From Euphorbia lathyris (taxonomy: Eukaryota > Streptophyta > Magnoliopsida > Malpighiales > Euphorbiaceae): 64,000 bases of DNA. Made by a program: the position numbers and the translations under genes. Every line of letters begins with the position of its first letter. Within the stretch, counting starts at the first letter, position 1. The notes beneath the pieces were generated by a model that ran no database searches, was not told the DNA's origin, and worked only from the letters and a program-made list of their open reading frames with translations. The DNA is taken from positions 81,405,001 through 81,469,000 of the forward strand of contig NC_088913.1 in the NCBI RefSeq assembly GCF_963576675.1, written 5' to 3'. Shown here one piece after another: positions 43,238 to 54,801 of this stretch.

Positions 43238-46220
43238 ACAATGTCTATTGGCAAGGAGCCGGTTCGAGGGTTTGGACCGGGATAGCAAAGCAAAACTAAA
43301 GTCATCTCTCGAAGAGCCTCCGACTTTGGAACTTAAACCCTTGCCTCCTAATTTAAAATATGTATTTTTGCAACCTCCTAATTTCTTACCCGTTGTTATA
43401 TCTTCACTTTTGACAGCGGAAATGGAGGAAGCATTGATTGCGGTATTACAAAAACACAAGGGCGCATTTGGATGGACCATTCACGATATTAAAGGGATTA
43501 GCCCCACCATTTGCACACACCGTATCTTTATGGAGGACAAAGTCAAACCCTCCGTGCAGCCGCAACGACGACTTAACCCCAACATGAAAGAGGTAGTGAA
43601 GGCCGAGGTAATCAAACTCCTCGACGCAGGTATAATCTTTCCTATCTCCGATAGTCCGTGGGTTAGTCCGGTCCAATGCGTTCCCAAAAAGGGGGGCACT
43701 ACGGTGATGGAAAATGATCAAGGGGAATTAATTCCCACACGAAAAATAACGGGGTGGCGAGTATGCATTGATTATAGGAAACTTAATGAAGCCACCCGAA
43801 AAGATCATTTTCCCTCGCCGTTCATTGACCAAATGTTGGAAAGAATGGCGGGGCATAAATTCTTTTGTACCCTCGATGGCCTATCCGGTTATATGAAAAT
43901 CCCCGTTGATCCTTCAGATCAAGAAAAGACAACATTTACTTGTCCGTATGGGACATTTGCATATAGACGGATGCCGTTTGGGCTTTGTAATGCCCCCGCC
44001 ACCTTTCAACGGTGCATGACGGCTATATTCTCCGAGATGATTGAGGATTTCATGGAAGTCTTCATGGACGATTTTTTTTGTTTTTGGATCGTCCTTTGAA
44101 ATTTGTTTAAGCAATCTTGATAAAGTCCTTCAACGTTGCGAGGACACTAACCTAGCTCTTAGTTGGGAAAAGTGTCAGTTTATGGTTCAAGATTGTATCG
44201 TTTTAGGACACAAGGTGTCCGAGGAGGGAATCGCGGTCGATCCGGCCAAGATTGAGGTGATTGAGAAATTTCCTCCACCAATCAATGTTAAAGGGATTCG
44301 GAGTTTCTTAGGTCATGCGGGGTTTTATAGGCGATTCATTAAAGATTTCTCTAAAATAGCAACCCCCTTGACCCAACTCCTCTTAAAGGATGCGGAATTT
44401 AGTTTTTCCTCCGAATGTTTGCTTGCATTTAACACGCTAAAGGAAAAACTAATTAATGCACCCATCATGGTGAAACCCGATTGGAGTCTTCCCTTTGAAC
44501 TTATGTGTGATGCGAGTGATTTGGCTGTAGGTGCTTGTTTGGGCCAACGGGTGGATAAAATTTTCCGCCCCATTTTTTATGCGAGCAAAACGCTCAATGA
44601 AGCCCAAAAAAACTATTCCATTACGGAAAAAGAGATGCTTGCTTTAGTTTTTGATTTCGATAAATTTAGATCATATCTTGTGTTATCCAAAATTATCGTC
44701 TACACTGACCACGCAGCTCTCAAGTACCTAATGACTAAGCAGGATGCCAAACCACGGTTGATACGGTGGATTCTACTCCTACAAGAATTCGACATCGAAA
44801 TCAGGGATAAAAAAGGAGTGGAGAATGTCGTAGCCGACCATCTTTCCCGGTTACAAAGCGAGCAAACCACATCTCCGAAAGTTTTGGAGATCAATGAGAC
44901 CTTTCCTGACGAAACTCTCTATGCGGTAACACCTTTACCTTGGTATGCCGATATGGCGAACTTCAAAGTCGGTAATATTCTTCCCCCGCATCTTACTTAC
45001 GAGCAACGTAGGAAGTTCTTTCATGACGCTAAGAACTATTTTTGGGAAGAACCTTACCTGTTTAAATCTTATGCTGATAATATCATTCGTAGGTGCATAC
45101 CGGAAGAAGAGGTAAATCATGTGTTGCACATGTGTCACACCCAAGAGCCGGGGGGCCACTTCGGCCCAAGTCGTACTATGGCAAAGGTTCTACAATGTGG
45201 CTTTTATTGGCCTACCTTGTCCAAGGATTCCCAAGACTTCGTCAAATCATGTGACGCTTGTCAACGGAGCGGGAACATCTCCCGTAAACATGAAATGCTC
45301 CAACAAGGGATCCTAGTTTGTGAACTCTTTGATGTTTGGGGGATAGACTTTATGGGACCTTTCCCTAAGTCGCATAACAACCCTACATTCTCGTGGCGGT
45401 TGACTATGTCTCCAAATGGGTAGAGGCTGTTGCCTTACCCTCAAACGACTCTAAGGTGGTAGGGAAATTTATAAAGAAAAACATCTTTACTCGGTTTGGA
45501 ACCCCTCGAGCTATCATTAGCGACGGAGGTTCCCATTTTTGCAATCGCCAATTCGACCAACTCTTACATAAATACGGGGTTGCACACCGAGTCTCCACGC
45601 CCTACCATCCGCAAACTAGTGGACAGGTCGAGGTTTCTAACTGCGAACTAAAACGTATCTTGGAAAAAATGGTTAGTTCCTCTAGGAAAGACTGGAGCCT
45701 AAAGCTCGATGATTCTCTTTGGGCCTACCACACGACGTTTAAAATGCCTATTGGGATGTCTCCTTATCGTTTAGTTTTCGGGAAATCGTGTCATTTACCG
45801 GTGGAATTGGAACATAAGGCCTATTGGGCTCTGAAATTTTTAAATTTTGATGTGCAGGCCACGGGGGATCAACGTCTCCTCCAACTCAATACCCTTGATG
45901 AACTTTGTCTCGGTTCATACGAAAATGCCAAGATTTACAAAGAACGTACGAAGAAATGGCACGACAAGCACGTGCAAATCAGGGAATTCAACAAGGGGGA
46001 CCAAGTCCTCCTATATAATTCTCGCCTCCGCCTGTTCCCAGGAAAATTAAAAAGTCGGTGGTCGGGACCGTACACTGTTATTAATGCCCACTCGTCTGGA
46101 GCGGTTGACATCCAAGGTTCTGACAACATAACCCACCGGGTGAACGGCCACCGTCTGAAAATATACTGCGAAGGCACTCTTCCACAACACGGCGAAGCCA
46201 CATTCCTCCAAACACCGTAA
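43238..46220 (+). pseudogene. Athila pol: RT, RNase H, integrase
   Basis: Starts directly in the pre-RT linker (LARSRFEGLDRDSKAKL); no aspartic protease precedes it. RT: WRVCIDYRKLNEATRKD, CTLDGLSGY, and FMDD (44061-44072). A run of eight T at 44072-44079 gives a frameshift. RNase [19 protein letters not shown]-like [32 protein letters not shown]. Integrase: H-H-C-C finger ending [17 protein letters not shown], a frameshift near 45385, then IISDGGSHF and HPQTSGQVE (DDE triad). The protein ends at 46220. Two single-base shifts plus loss of protease make it non-functional. Confidence 0.92.
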
Positions 46221-48017
46221 GCATGCACGCATCACGAGAAAGTCGAGCTACTCCGACTCTAAACGTAGCCCCGGTTTGGATTTCCCAAACCCTTTGTATA
46301 TATGTATCATATCCGTTTGTTCTTTTTTTCATAGGCACCATCTTCTTAAATTAAAATCAATAAAAAAAACAAATCCCATACTAATCCAAATTTCTTACGC
46401 GTGGCGTACACACTATCACGCCCCGCGTAGCCGAGTCTCTGGCACTGTTTTGCCATTCCACGCGGGGTGCCCCTCTAAGCACGCCCCGCGTATTCGAGTC
46501 TCTGGCCAAAATTGGTTTAAAGTGCACCTGCTACGCGGGGCACCCCCCTGGGCACGCCTCGCGTAGGACCTGACCTTTAAGGGTCCCTTTTTCCTTAAAT
46601 TCCATCTTTATTTTTGTTTTTGTTTTTCTTTTCTTTCGCGACGTCCTTGGAATAAACGTCATTTTAATAACGCGGAGGGCCGTGCAACCCCGCACTCACC
46701 GTTTGTTTTGCACTAACAAAAACAAAAATAAAAGTCAAATAAACAACAAAATAATTAAACTAATTTATTGATTCTTAAATTTTTTCCGACACACTACCTC
46801 CCTCGGAAATTAATAAAAGTTCTGTTATTTGTTCTTAAATGAAAAAACGTTAACACAAGGGATCGGTTTGATTAAGAAATTTTAGTCTTAATTCTGAAGT
46901 TATAGAATTTGTGCAAAGCCTAGGTTCGTACTAAACAAAAGCATTGAGTCCTAACCCAAAGGTCATCTCTATAATGAAATTTAAAAAGGCAATAAAAACG
47001 GGATAGTTAAAAATTTGACGAGAACTTGAACGTACACAATTTAACCTGAAATTTTGTGAGATATTTTTGAGCCTAAAAGAGTTCGTACGAGAACTCTATT
47101 TCTTTCACAATTTTTCGAGAGCTTTGACTTCACTCGACTCATAGAGTTTGCACCTAATGCCGGGTTAAGTACACTTATTTTGGTTAAAATAGCAATAGAT
47201 GATAAAACGAACCCACTTAGTCGAATTCTGTTCTTAACTTATTTTTCTCGTTTTCATTAAACTCTAGGAAACCCCCTCGAGCCTATTAACCGACCTTTTG
47301 TTGCTAGTACCCTTTTAACATTTAACCATTTTTCCTCTTGTTTAAATACCAACAAAATCAAATCACACCCGAAATAAGCCAAGGCCTTGATAAGTAAGCA
47401 CCATAAGCTTTCGAAATCGTTTTTGTGCCGCTCTCAAAACAAAAAGAAAAAGAAAACCACAATAAAGAGCAAAAGGCATTCTCAAGCTCCACCCGAGCAA
47501 TTTCGAGTTATATTTTACGAACTTATTAAGGCCAAAATAAAAACACGGTACGATCATCAAAATGGTGTTTAAACTCGAGTTCTTAAAAATTAACCACTAA
47601 AAAGCCACCCACATTACAACCCCCCTCCGGGTCCGTTTTTAATATTGCCTAGACCATAACATAGGAGGAAAAACCCGGATGAAAATGCAAACTCAAAGTG
47701 ACTTCGAGTAAGTGCAAAGGAGAGCGCAAAAACACCGACCCACCAAAATTTGAGCGCAAGAGTGAAATCCCTCGGTGAGGTACTATCGGGTTCTCAAAAG
47801 ATAATCGACCCCCGTTAATATTGCCTATTAAATTTGATCATAGAGGTTTCAAACAAGTTTTGGTCACTCATTTATTTGCGTAGGTACTTGCCGAAAACTT
47901 TGCATAAAACTTTAGCTTCGGAATCACGCACTTGGTAAAACCAATCGACGGTTTGTTTCTTAATAATCTCAATCCCTTGTCTTTCGATTTCTTTTACTTG
48001 AGGACAAGTAAAACTTT
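46221..48017 (+). other. Athila non-coding 3' region
   Basis: 1.8 kb between pol and the purine tract, where intact Athila elements can carry an env-like frame; none is recognisable here. 46395-46560 contains six more copies of the ACGCGGGGCGT motif, mostly reversed (CACGCCCCGCGTA). Confidence 0.75.
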
Positions 48018-48033
48018 AAAGTCCGAGGAGGTT
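48018..48033 (+). promoter_or_regulatory. Athila polypurine tract
   Basis: AAAGTCCGAGGAGGTT directly before the TGATAGGG start of the 3' LTR; primes plus-strand synthesis. Confidence 0.7.
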
Positions 48034-48371
48034 TGATAGGGGCGTTTCGTCCCAAACTTTTAGCGTGATTTACGGATTAATTTTAAGAGAAATAAATAAG
48101 TTTAATTGCAAAAATAGAGTGTTTTAATAAAATAACAAAATAAAAATAAATTCCGTACTTTCGGTTAATTTTCCTTATTTTTGATTAATTTAGAAAATAA
48201 AACGTCAAGCTAACTTGGCTCTCGAGAATTGTATTTCAGGTACGAGCAAAGAGTGAAAATCTACCGACATACGCGGGGCGTATCACCCTTCACGCAGGGC
48301 GTGGAACACTTGGTCAGAAATAATTGTTCAATCCACAAGCACCACGTGGGATCTAGTCACCAATACGCAGG
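48034..48371 (+). repeat. Athila 3' LTR, first 338 bp
   Basis: Matches 39457-39790 with few differences, then breaks off at CAATACGCAGG where the Tat LTR begins. The rest should lie beyond the Tat element, outside the window. Confidence 0.92.
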
Positions 48372-50977
48372 TGTTAGACAAGGTGCCGAACGGCCTCGCC
48401 CGGACGGACCGGGGGGTGGACACGTCATGGCGACGTAAGCGGTGATTGGCGCCGAAAGCAACCAATCGTGGAATCAAGCTGCTCGGCAGGACCGAAGCTC
48501 AGAGTATGGAAGAGTCGCCACCCACGAATGGGAAAATAAACACGGATCCCTTGTGGGAGACCGGTGAGGGTTCGGGAAACTTAGGTACGAGCCGAGAAGG
48601 CTAGCTCCTTTCCGGAGAAAGGCTACTAGGCACCCCGACATCGCCCGGTTATGAACCACCGGCCTCCTACTCAGCGTGTTAGGCGATAACGAACTAATCG
48701 CATATTTCTTTAAGTTTAAAATTCATTTGAAACCTTTTCTTTCTCGCTTTGAAAACCGTTTTGAGCATGTCATTAAAAGCCATTTTAGTAAAGAATCACC
48801 CATTTTGCATAAATTTAAAATACTTAGGAGAGAGAGGGGGAGAAGAGAGAATTGATTTAGTCACAGTGTGATTTTATGCCTTAGCCTATACACTAACTCT
48901 AAGCTAATCCCATTCCCAAAAAACGAGTTTATTTACATGGTTCGTACCTTAATCGCCGTTGGAACGATTTAGGTACGTTTCAAAGCCCGTTAATGATGAT
49001 CACTCGAATCGCCGTTGGAACGACTCGAGCGTTTGAAAACATTGAGCAAACCATTTTAATCTAAAAACGTGATTAATCATACAAGTCAATTTATTTTGTA
49101 CAAAACCATTTAATTAAGAAACGATTCAAAGCTCTATTATTTACAAATAGAAAACGATTTTAATTAAGAGGTTACGCTTAATCCGTCGTTGGAACGAATT
49201 AAGGTTTCAACACGTGATATTTTAGAAACGATTTAAAAACAACAAGAAAACATTATTTACACTTTGGGAATATCTAGAAAAGCTTTTAATTTAAACCAAC
49301 AACTTGAAATCTCTTTTTGTCTTTTATTTTCCCCTTTTCACTCAATTAATCTTCATTTGAACATAATTGCAACAATTAATGAATTAAACCCAAATCCACC
49401 CAACCAAAACACTTTCAAAACATATATATATATAAGAAATTTTAAAAAAGGAAAAAGATGTATATATATATATATATATACTTTTAATGGAAATGATAAT
49501 TATACATATACATTTAAAAGAAAAAGGTAAATAATAAAGGCTATGATTAATAGATAAAAAATGACACCAATATTCACAAATGATAAGGAATTAACTTTTA
49601 ACCCCCCAAAATAACTATTAGGACAAGTATATATGGAAAATAACCCTTAATAATCCCAAAATGACAAATATGTATAGTTTAAATAAATTTAAAGGAAAAT
49701 CTATATATATACATATAATTTTATCAAATCAAATTAATGAAAAATAATATCTAAACATATTGAATAAATATATACAAAGTAATTAGAAATAATTTGAATG
49801 GATGTATTACATAATTATACATACATATATATAAAGGACCAAAAGTCTAAAAGTTGAGAAAGAAGGACCAAAACAGCATTTTTTACATTCCAGCAGCTTC
49901 ACCGACGGAAATTCCGTCGGTAAACTGCATTTAGTGACAGAAAGTGGAAAATTACAGAACTGCTCCAACAGTTTCCAGATTTATTAAAAAAGCTTTAGAT
50001 TAGATCTATTCTATCGTTTTAGACCTCCGAACTATCCAAATTGGATCATAGTCTATAACGGAGACTCCTAAAACGATGTTTTATTTCAAAACGTTATTTA
50101 GAAATATTTTCAAAAACTTATAATTACAACGTTTTTAATCCCGAACTACCTTTGAATCGGATCACGGTTCGTATTGGGATGTTAAAACGAGGTTTTTATT
50201 TCAAAACCAAAACGAACATTTATTTAATACGGGACGAGAATTAAATAAATACGGGAGAATAAATAAAACGTGATAAATAAATAATTAACTAAATAAATAA
50301 AATTATAACATAAAAATAAATAAATAAAGAAAATAAAATAAATAAAATAAAACGAGTCTAGTCCTCGGATAATACCTCAAGATCGGTATTGACAGTTGAA
50401 GTCGGTTGATCCCACGAATCGTGATTTTTCGATGTTTTTTTGTGTTTTTTGTAAAATTTTAACTTTTAGGAAATTCGGATTTTTTAGGAAAAAAATGTTT
50501 TTTCCCAAAAAAATAACTTTCTCACTCTAAAAAATGTTTTAGAGAGAGAAGCTACAAAAATTCCTCTCCCCCTAAATGCATGGGGATCCGTGCCTTATAT
50601 AGGCGAGGATCCCCGGAAACTTTGGGCGACGCCCGGCTAAAGTTGGGCGTCGCCCAAAGCAGGTTGGGCGAACGCCCACCACAGTTGGGCGTTCGCCCAA
50701 CATCGTCGGGTGCCCGCCCAACGTAAGTTGGGCGTGTGCGCCCAGACGCCATTGGGCGTGCACCCTTCGCTGCCGGGTGCGCGTCCAACTGCCGTCGGGC
50801 GCGCACCGGCTGCCGCTAGGCGCTCGCCCAATGCTGCTGAGCACTCGCGAGCCGTCCACTGGACGCTCGCAACCCCTACGGGTCCTCTCGTGATTTTTGT
50901 TTTAAATTATCGGAATCAACCGTTTCAACCGTCTTGTAATGGGTTTTCGTCACAGGTCCTCCGACTCGGTGTCTACA
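48372..50977 (-). repeat. Tat 3' LTR (2606 bp)
   Basis: On the minus strand starts TGTAGACACCGAGTCGG and ends TTGTCTAACA. TATA box CCTATATAAGG at 50593-50603 (minus). A GC-rich cluster of palindromes at 50617-50880 sits directly upstream of it. It holds no gene; the AT-rich half (48700-50560) shows only simple repeats. Confidence 0.88.
50617..50880. repeat. GGGCG-type palindrome cluster in Tat LTR
   Basis: About ten units such as TTGGGCGTCGCCCAA and GTTGGGCGTTCGCCCAAC (8-bp perfect arms, 2-bp loop), each separated by roughly 10-15 bp. Strong GC contrast with the AT-rich rest of the LTR. Apparent open frames on both strands come from the repeats. Confidence 0.9.
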
Positions 50978-50996
50978 GTTGCCCCTACTTTCCTAT
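50978..50996 (-). promoter_or_regulatory. Tat polypurine tract
   Basis: Minus strand AATAGGAAAGTAGGGGCAAC directly before the LTR start TGTAGACACC. Confirms the minus orientation. Confidence 0.85.
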
Positions 50997-51263
50997 TTTG
51001 ACAGTGATGTGTGTGTTTTAAAAACGTTTTTTGCTAACACAACACATACAATGTAAATATATTAAAGTAAAAGACACGTATAGAGTAGGAGGAAGAATAC
51101 CTGATCTCTGCGCTGCGCGCTCCAGCTTCGTCTTCGATCCTCTCCGTCCTTGCCTTCGAATCGGCTGCCGGCAAACGTTTTTCTTAAGGATCCTAGCCTA
51201 AATCGACCGCGGGTAAACAGTTCTTTCTAGAGACCCTAGTCTCTAAATCGATCGCGGGTAGAA

Positions 51264-52100
51264 ATGGCTCAAAAGCAACCTCGGTCGTGGACCAAAGGTA
51301 AGAAGGCTCAAAAGCAACCTCGGTCGTGGATCCTACCTACGGCTCAAAAGCAACCTCGGTCGTGGACCGAAGGTAGGATGGCTCAAAAGCTACCTCGGTC
51401 GTGGACCGTAGGTAAGATGGCTCAAAAGCAACCTTGATCGTGGATCGAATGTAAGATGGCTGAAAAGCAACCTCAGTCGTGGACCGTAGGTAAGATGGCT
51501 CAAAAGCAACCTCGGTCGTGGACCGTAGGTAAGATGGCTCAAACGCAATCTCGGTCGTGGACCGTAGGTGAGATGGCTCAAAAGCAACCTCGGTCGTGGA
51601 CCGTAGGTAAGACGGCTCAAAAGCAACCCCGGTCATGGACCGTAGGTAAGATGGCTCAAAAGCAACCTCGGTCGTGGACCGTAGGTAAGATGGCTCAAAA
51701 GCAACCTCGGTCGTGGACCGTAGGTGAGATGGCTCAAAAGCAACCTCGGTCGTGGACCGTAGGTGAGACGGCTCAAAAGCAACCTCGGTCGTGGACCGTA
51801 GGTAAGACGGCTCAAAAGCAACCCCGATCGTGGACCGTAGGTAAGATGGCTCAAAAGCAACCTCGGTCGTGGACCGTAGGTAAGATGGCTCAAAAGCAAC
51901 CTCGGTCGTGGACCGTAGGTAAGATGGCTCAAAAGCAACCTCGGTCGTGGACCGTAGGTAAGATGGCTCAAAAGCAACCCCGGTCGTGGACCGTAGGTAA
52001 GATGGCTCAAAAGCAACCTCGGTCGTGGACCGTAGGTAAGACGGCTCAAAAGCAACCCCGGTTGTGGACCGTAGGTAAGATGGTTCAAAAGCAAAAAGGT
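51264..52100. repeat. 39-bp minisatellite, copy 1 (about 21 units)
   Basis: The unit encodes MAQKQPRSWTVGK on the plus strand and LLLSHLTYGPRPR on the minus strand; 39 is divisible by three and neither frame has stops, giving spurious ORFs of 217 and 159 codons. Variation is mainly single-base. Lies between the PPT and the antisense gene. Confidence 0.95.
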
Positions 52101-52535
52101 TCTTTCTAGCAATTCTGAATTCTAAAACACTGTCGTCTGTATTTTCACTGGAGCTATTGTCTGGGGTATTTGAGTTGTTTGTTAGGAACGTCCTTATCTT
52201 TTCGTCTGGAACACTTCTGACTAAAAATCATTTTTCTGCTGACTGTTGTCTGTATTTTGACTGGCGCCACTGTTCTGTAAAATTTTGACTGTTGTCTGGA
52301 ATCATGTCCTTAGGGTATTGGTCACCGCCTGGCAAAAACGCAGGCTGAAACGGACTGCAAATCAGAGGTTTGTGCACCTGGTAATTAATTGTTTACTTTT
52401 TACCTTTATGTCACGTCGTACCCTTTTCCTTTTTTATATGTGTGTAGTGGTGTATGCATGTATGTATGAAATGAATGCGCCCAAACGACGTTTTACGGCA
52501 TTTACGTTTATTATTTTTTTTATCCTTCGTACCCA
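52101..52535. other. Tat spacer upstream of antisense promoter
   Basis: Non-coding sequence with several CTGTTGTCTGTATTTT-like repeats; no gene. A copy is at 59746-60179. Confidence 0.6.
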
Positions 52536-52658
52536 TGACGTCACTTGCTGTCACGCCCATGACATCATCAACACCTGTGACATCATTCACGCCCATGACG
52601 TCATTCACGCCCATGACGTCATTCACGCCCATGACATCATTTTATTTGCCTATAAATA
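52536..52658 (+). promoter_or_regulatory. TGACGTCA array plus TATA box, copy 1
   Basis: Six TGAC(G/A)TCA octamers start at 52536, 52560, 52578, 52596, 52614 and 52632; the last five are exactly 18 bp apart. TATAAATA follows at 52651-52658. TGACG(T) is the binding core of plant TGA/bZIP factors (as-1 / C-box). The array reads into the antisense gene, opposite to pol. Confidence 0.8.
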
Positions 52659-52712
52659 AGGCTTCCTCTTCTTCATTTCTCCCACACCTCTCATCATGTT
52701 CTTCGCTCTTTT

Positions 52713-53937
52713 GTGCGCCGTCTAGATTGGGACACTCTTGATTGTCCCCAGCTGGCTGGTTTGAAGTATTTACGGGATGTCAAAATAGATCCTTTCTTAA
52801 TCCGGGCTGCCATCACCTTTTGGGATCCTGACTACCATGTGTTCCGCTTTGGTCCTCAAGAGTTGTGTCCCCTCTTAGAAGAGTTTGAAGCCATTATGGA
52901 TTTTCATTTTGCTGCCCCTCCTCGACCAGCCCTTCCTGATCCTAAACCCCCGTACCCGAGATTGATGTGCTCCCTCCTCGAGCTTTCCAAGGCAAGGGTT
53001 CATTCTTTGACAGACCAGCACCACTTCGTCAAGTTGTCGGATCTCCTCTCCCATATACTGAGCATCTCCCCCTCGACTGCCGGCTTTAAAAACTCGGTGA
53101 GGTTTCTCCTTCTCAGCCATTACCTCCTAGTATCCTCTACTGGAAAAGGGGATTACCAAATTCTGACTTTGCTCACCCGGATGGGAAACGGTTACTCTGT
53201 TTATCCCACCATCCTCATGGAGACACTGTTAGGCTTGGATGACTGCCAGAGAAGTTGGATGGCTGGACGATCCTCCCGCTGTCTGGGAGCCCTTTGTTAC
53301 TTCAGGTATACTTTATGTTCCAGTATATATCTCATTGAGTTCCATCGGTTCATTCCTTCTTTCTTTTTCTTTTTAGATTTGGCTTCAAGAGAAGTTCCAA
53401 ATGATGACTCCCCCATTGACTCGGTATGACCTCGGTGGACCCTATTCGTCGTATTCCCCCAAGTGGCACCTCCATCGGACTTTGAGGGTATGAGGCTTGT
53501 CCTTTGATCAATGGAGAATTTTCTTAGAGGGTGCTTCTGATCAGGATATCATGTGGATGTGCCCCTGGTGGCGTTTGACTAGGGTCTCGACCGGCTTTGG
53601 CGGGAGGAGAATGTTTTGCGCTTGTCTTCGCTCATCCTCTTGCTATTATCCCCCTCGGGTGTCGCGCCAATACAATGTGTTCCAAACATTTACCCCTGAC
53701 TTGGGGACGATAAAGGTCCATCCTTTGATGGCCCGTGGCCTGGCGACGCTAGAGGCTAACTGGGACAACCGCTCGGATATCTATAGCTGTTGTTCTTGGC
53801 CTAATTATACCCCGGAGGTCCTTGCTTCATGGACTTCTTCATACTTCACCCCGAGGTTTGGGACCACCTTTGTCACAGATGATTCTTACAAGGCGAGGGT
53901 GTTGGCTTTGAAGGCTGAGGCCAGCCGTAGGGCTTAG
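52713..53937 (+). pseudogene. Tat antisense gene (DUF7745-like), copy 1
   Basis: Exon 1 starts near 52713 (no clear Met; RRLDWDTLD) and includes FWDPDYHVFRFGPQELCPLL, a pattern typical of DUF7745/PMD-like proteins that Tat elements encode antisense to pol. An intron 53306-53376 is clear (CTTCAG|GTATAC ... TTTTTAG|ATTTGG). Exon 2 reads IWLQEKFQMM and runs to 53937 (VLALKAEASRRA). Joining the exons in frame needs a one-base correction near 53280, and there is a TGA after RTLRV near 53491. Both defects are also in copy 2. Function unknown. Confidence 0.65.
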
Positions 53938-54422
53938 GAGGGTCGAGGTTTTGGGCTTGTCGTACCATTTTATGCTTTCCAATAACCCATGTGTGGGGTT
54001 TGTACTCTTTAGTGAAGTTGATTGATTATGGCTTTTCGTTTTGGGTGGGGTTTTAGTAGAACTTGCTTTATGAGAGGAGATGAAACTCATGATTTATAAC
54101 ACTATGCATTCAGTAGATTATAATGATTCCAATCATCCTCTTCGAATATATTCATGCCTTTATTTATTTACAAACAATAGAAATACTTAGCCGCTTATAC
54201 ATTATTTTCATAATTGCTCAAGATATAACCACTGTTACCAGGACCCGCCTTTTTTCGGTTTTCAGATCCTAGCGATTTTTCATCTCTCCTTTTATTATCC
54301 CGGAATTTTCAAACGAGTGCCCTTTCGGGTTTTCACCCATTGGGATGTCCCTTATTGTTGCATAGGTCACCCTTTGCGGGTTTTCAACCTATCGGGAATT
54401 TTCATTTCTTTCTCTTTTTTTT
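53938..54422. other. Gap between antisense gene and pol end
   Basis: Convergent 3' ends meet here. Two related blocks, CCCTTTCGGGTTTTCACCC and CCCTTTGCGGGTTTTCAACC, lie near 54321 and 54371. No gene. Confidence 0.6.
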
Positions 54423-54801
54423 TTACGAAAAGTATTTCTTAAGCCTATCCAGATTGGTAGGTTCGGAGAACTCCATGTCGTCCATAGTAGTAAGCTTCAC
54501 CGCCCCTTTGCTTAGGATTTTCTTCACGAGGAATGGTCCTTTCCAGTTTGGCCTGAACTTGCCCCTAGGGTCGGTGTGCGTCATTCGGATCTGTTTTAGC
54601 ACCAGGTCCCCTTCTTTGATAGGGCTGCCCTTGACCTTTTTGTTGAAGGCTCGGGCCATCCTTCTCTGATATAACTGCACATAGTAAATGGCCTGCATCC
54701 TTTTCTCGTCCACCAGTGCTAACTGCTCATATCGCTTCTTCACCTATTCCGTCTCGGGAATCTCTGCTTCTACTGTGATTTTTAACGATCGCTTTTCAAT
54801 C
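54423..54801 (-). pseudogene. Tat integrase C-terminus, copy 1
   Basis: 54743-54423 reads KKRYEQLALVDEKRMQA, RRMARAFNKKV, EGDLVLKQIR and KGPFLVKKILSKGAVKL: the C-terminal DNA-binding part of integrase. It is separated from the core by a deletion of about 40 codons (EQLPL is joined to IEIEKRSLKI) and a TAG (TGG in copy 2). Confidence 0.85.

Larger units (their letters stand above)
39457..48371 (+). mobile_element. Athila-type Ty3/gypsy element, protease-less
   Basis: 5' LTR 39457-41248, PBS, gag, RT/RNase H/integrase, long non-coding 3' region, PPT and the first 338 bp of the 3' LTR. The 3' LTR is cut at 48371 by a Tat element. Domain order and sequence ([36 protein letters not shown]) are those of Athila. 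Internal damage: one stop in gag, loss of the protease, two frameshifts in pol. Visible parts of the two LTRs are about 97% identical by eye, so it is fairly young. Confidence 0.93.

Noticed and set aside
46221..48017. Athila env-like gene
   Set aside because: No frame of adequate length or membrane pattern was found.
51264..52100. CRISPR-like array
   Set aside because: Contiguous tandem units without unique spacers, in a plant retrotransposon.
51337..52112. Repeat proteins of 217, 159 and 99 codons
   Set aside because: Translations of the 39-bp minisatellite in several frames; both strands are open, which argues against real coding.
52285..52659. 124-codon frame ending in His-Ala-His-Asp repeats
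   Set aside because: The repeats are the TGACGTCA promoter array read as protein; no family match. Same for 59929-60303.
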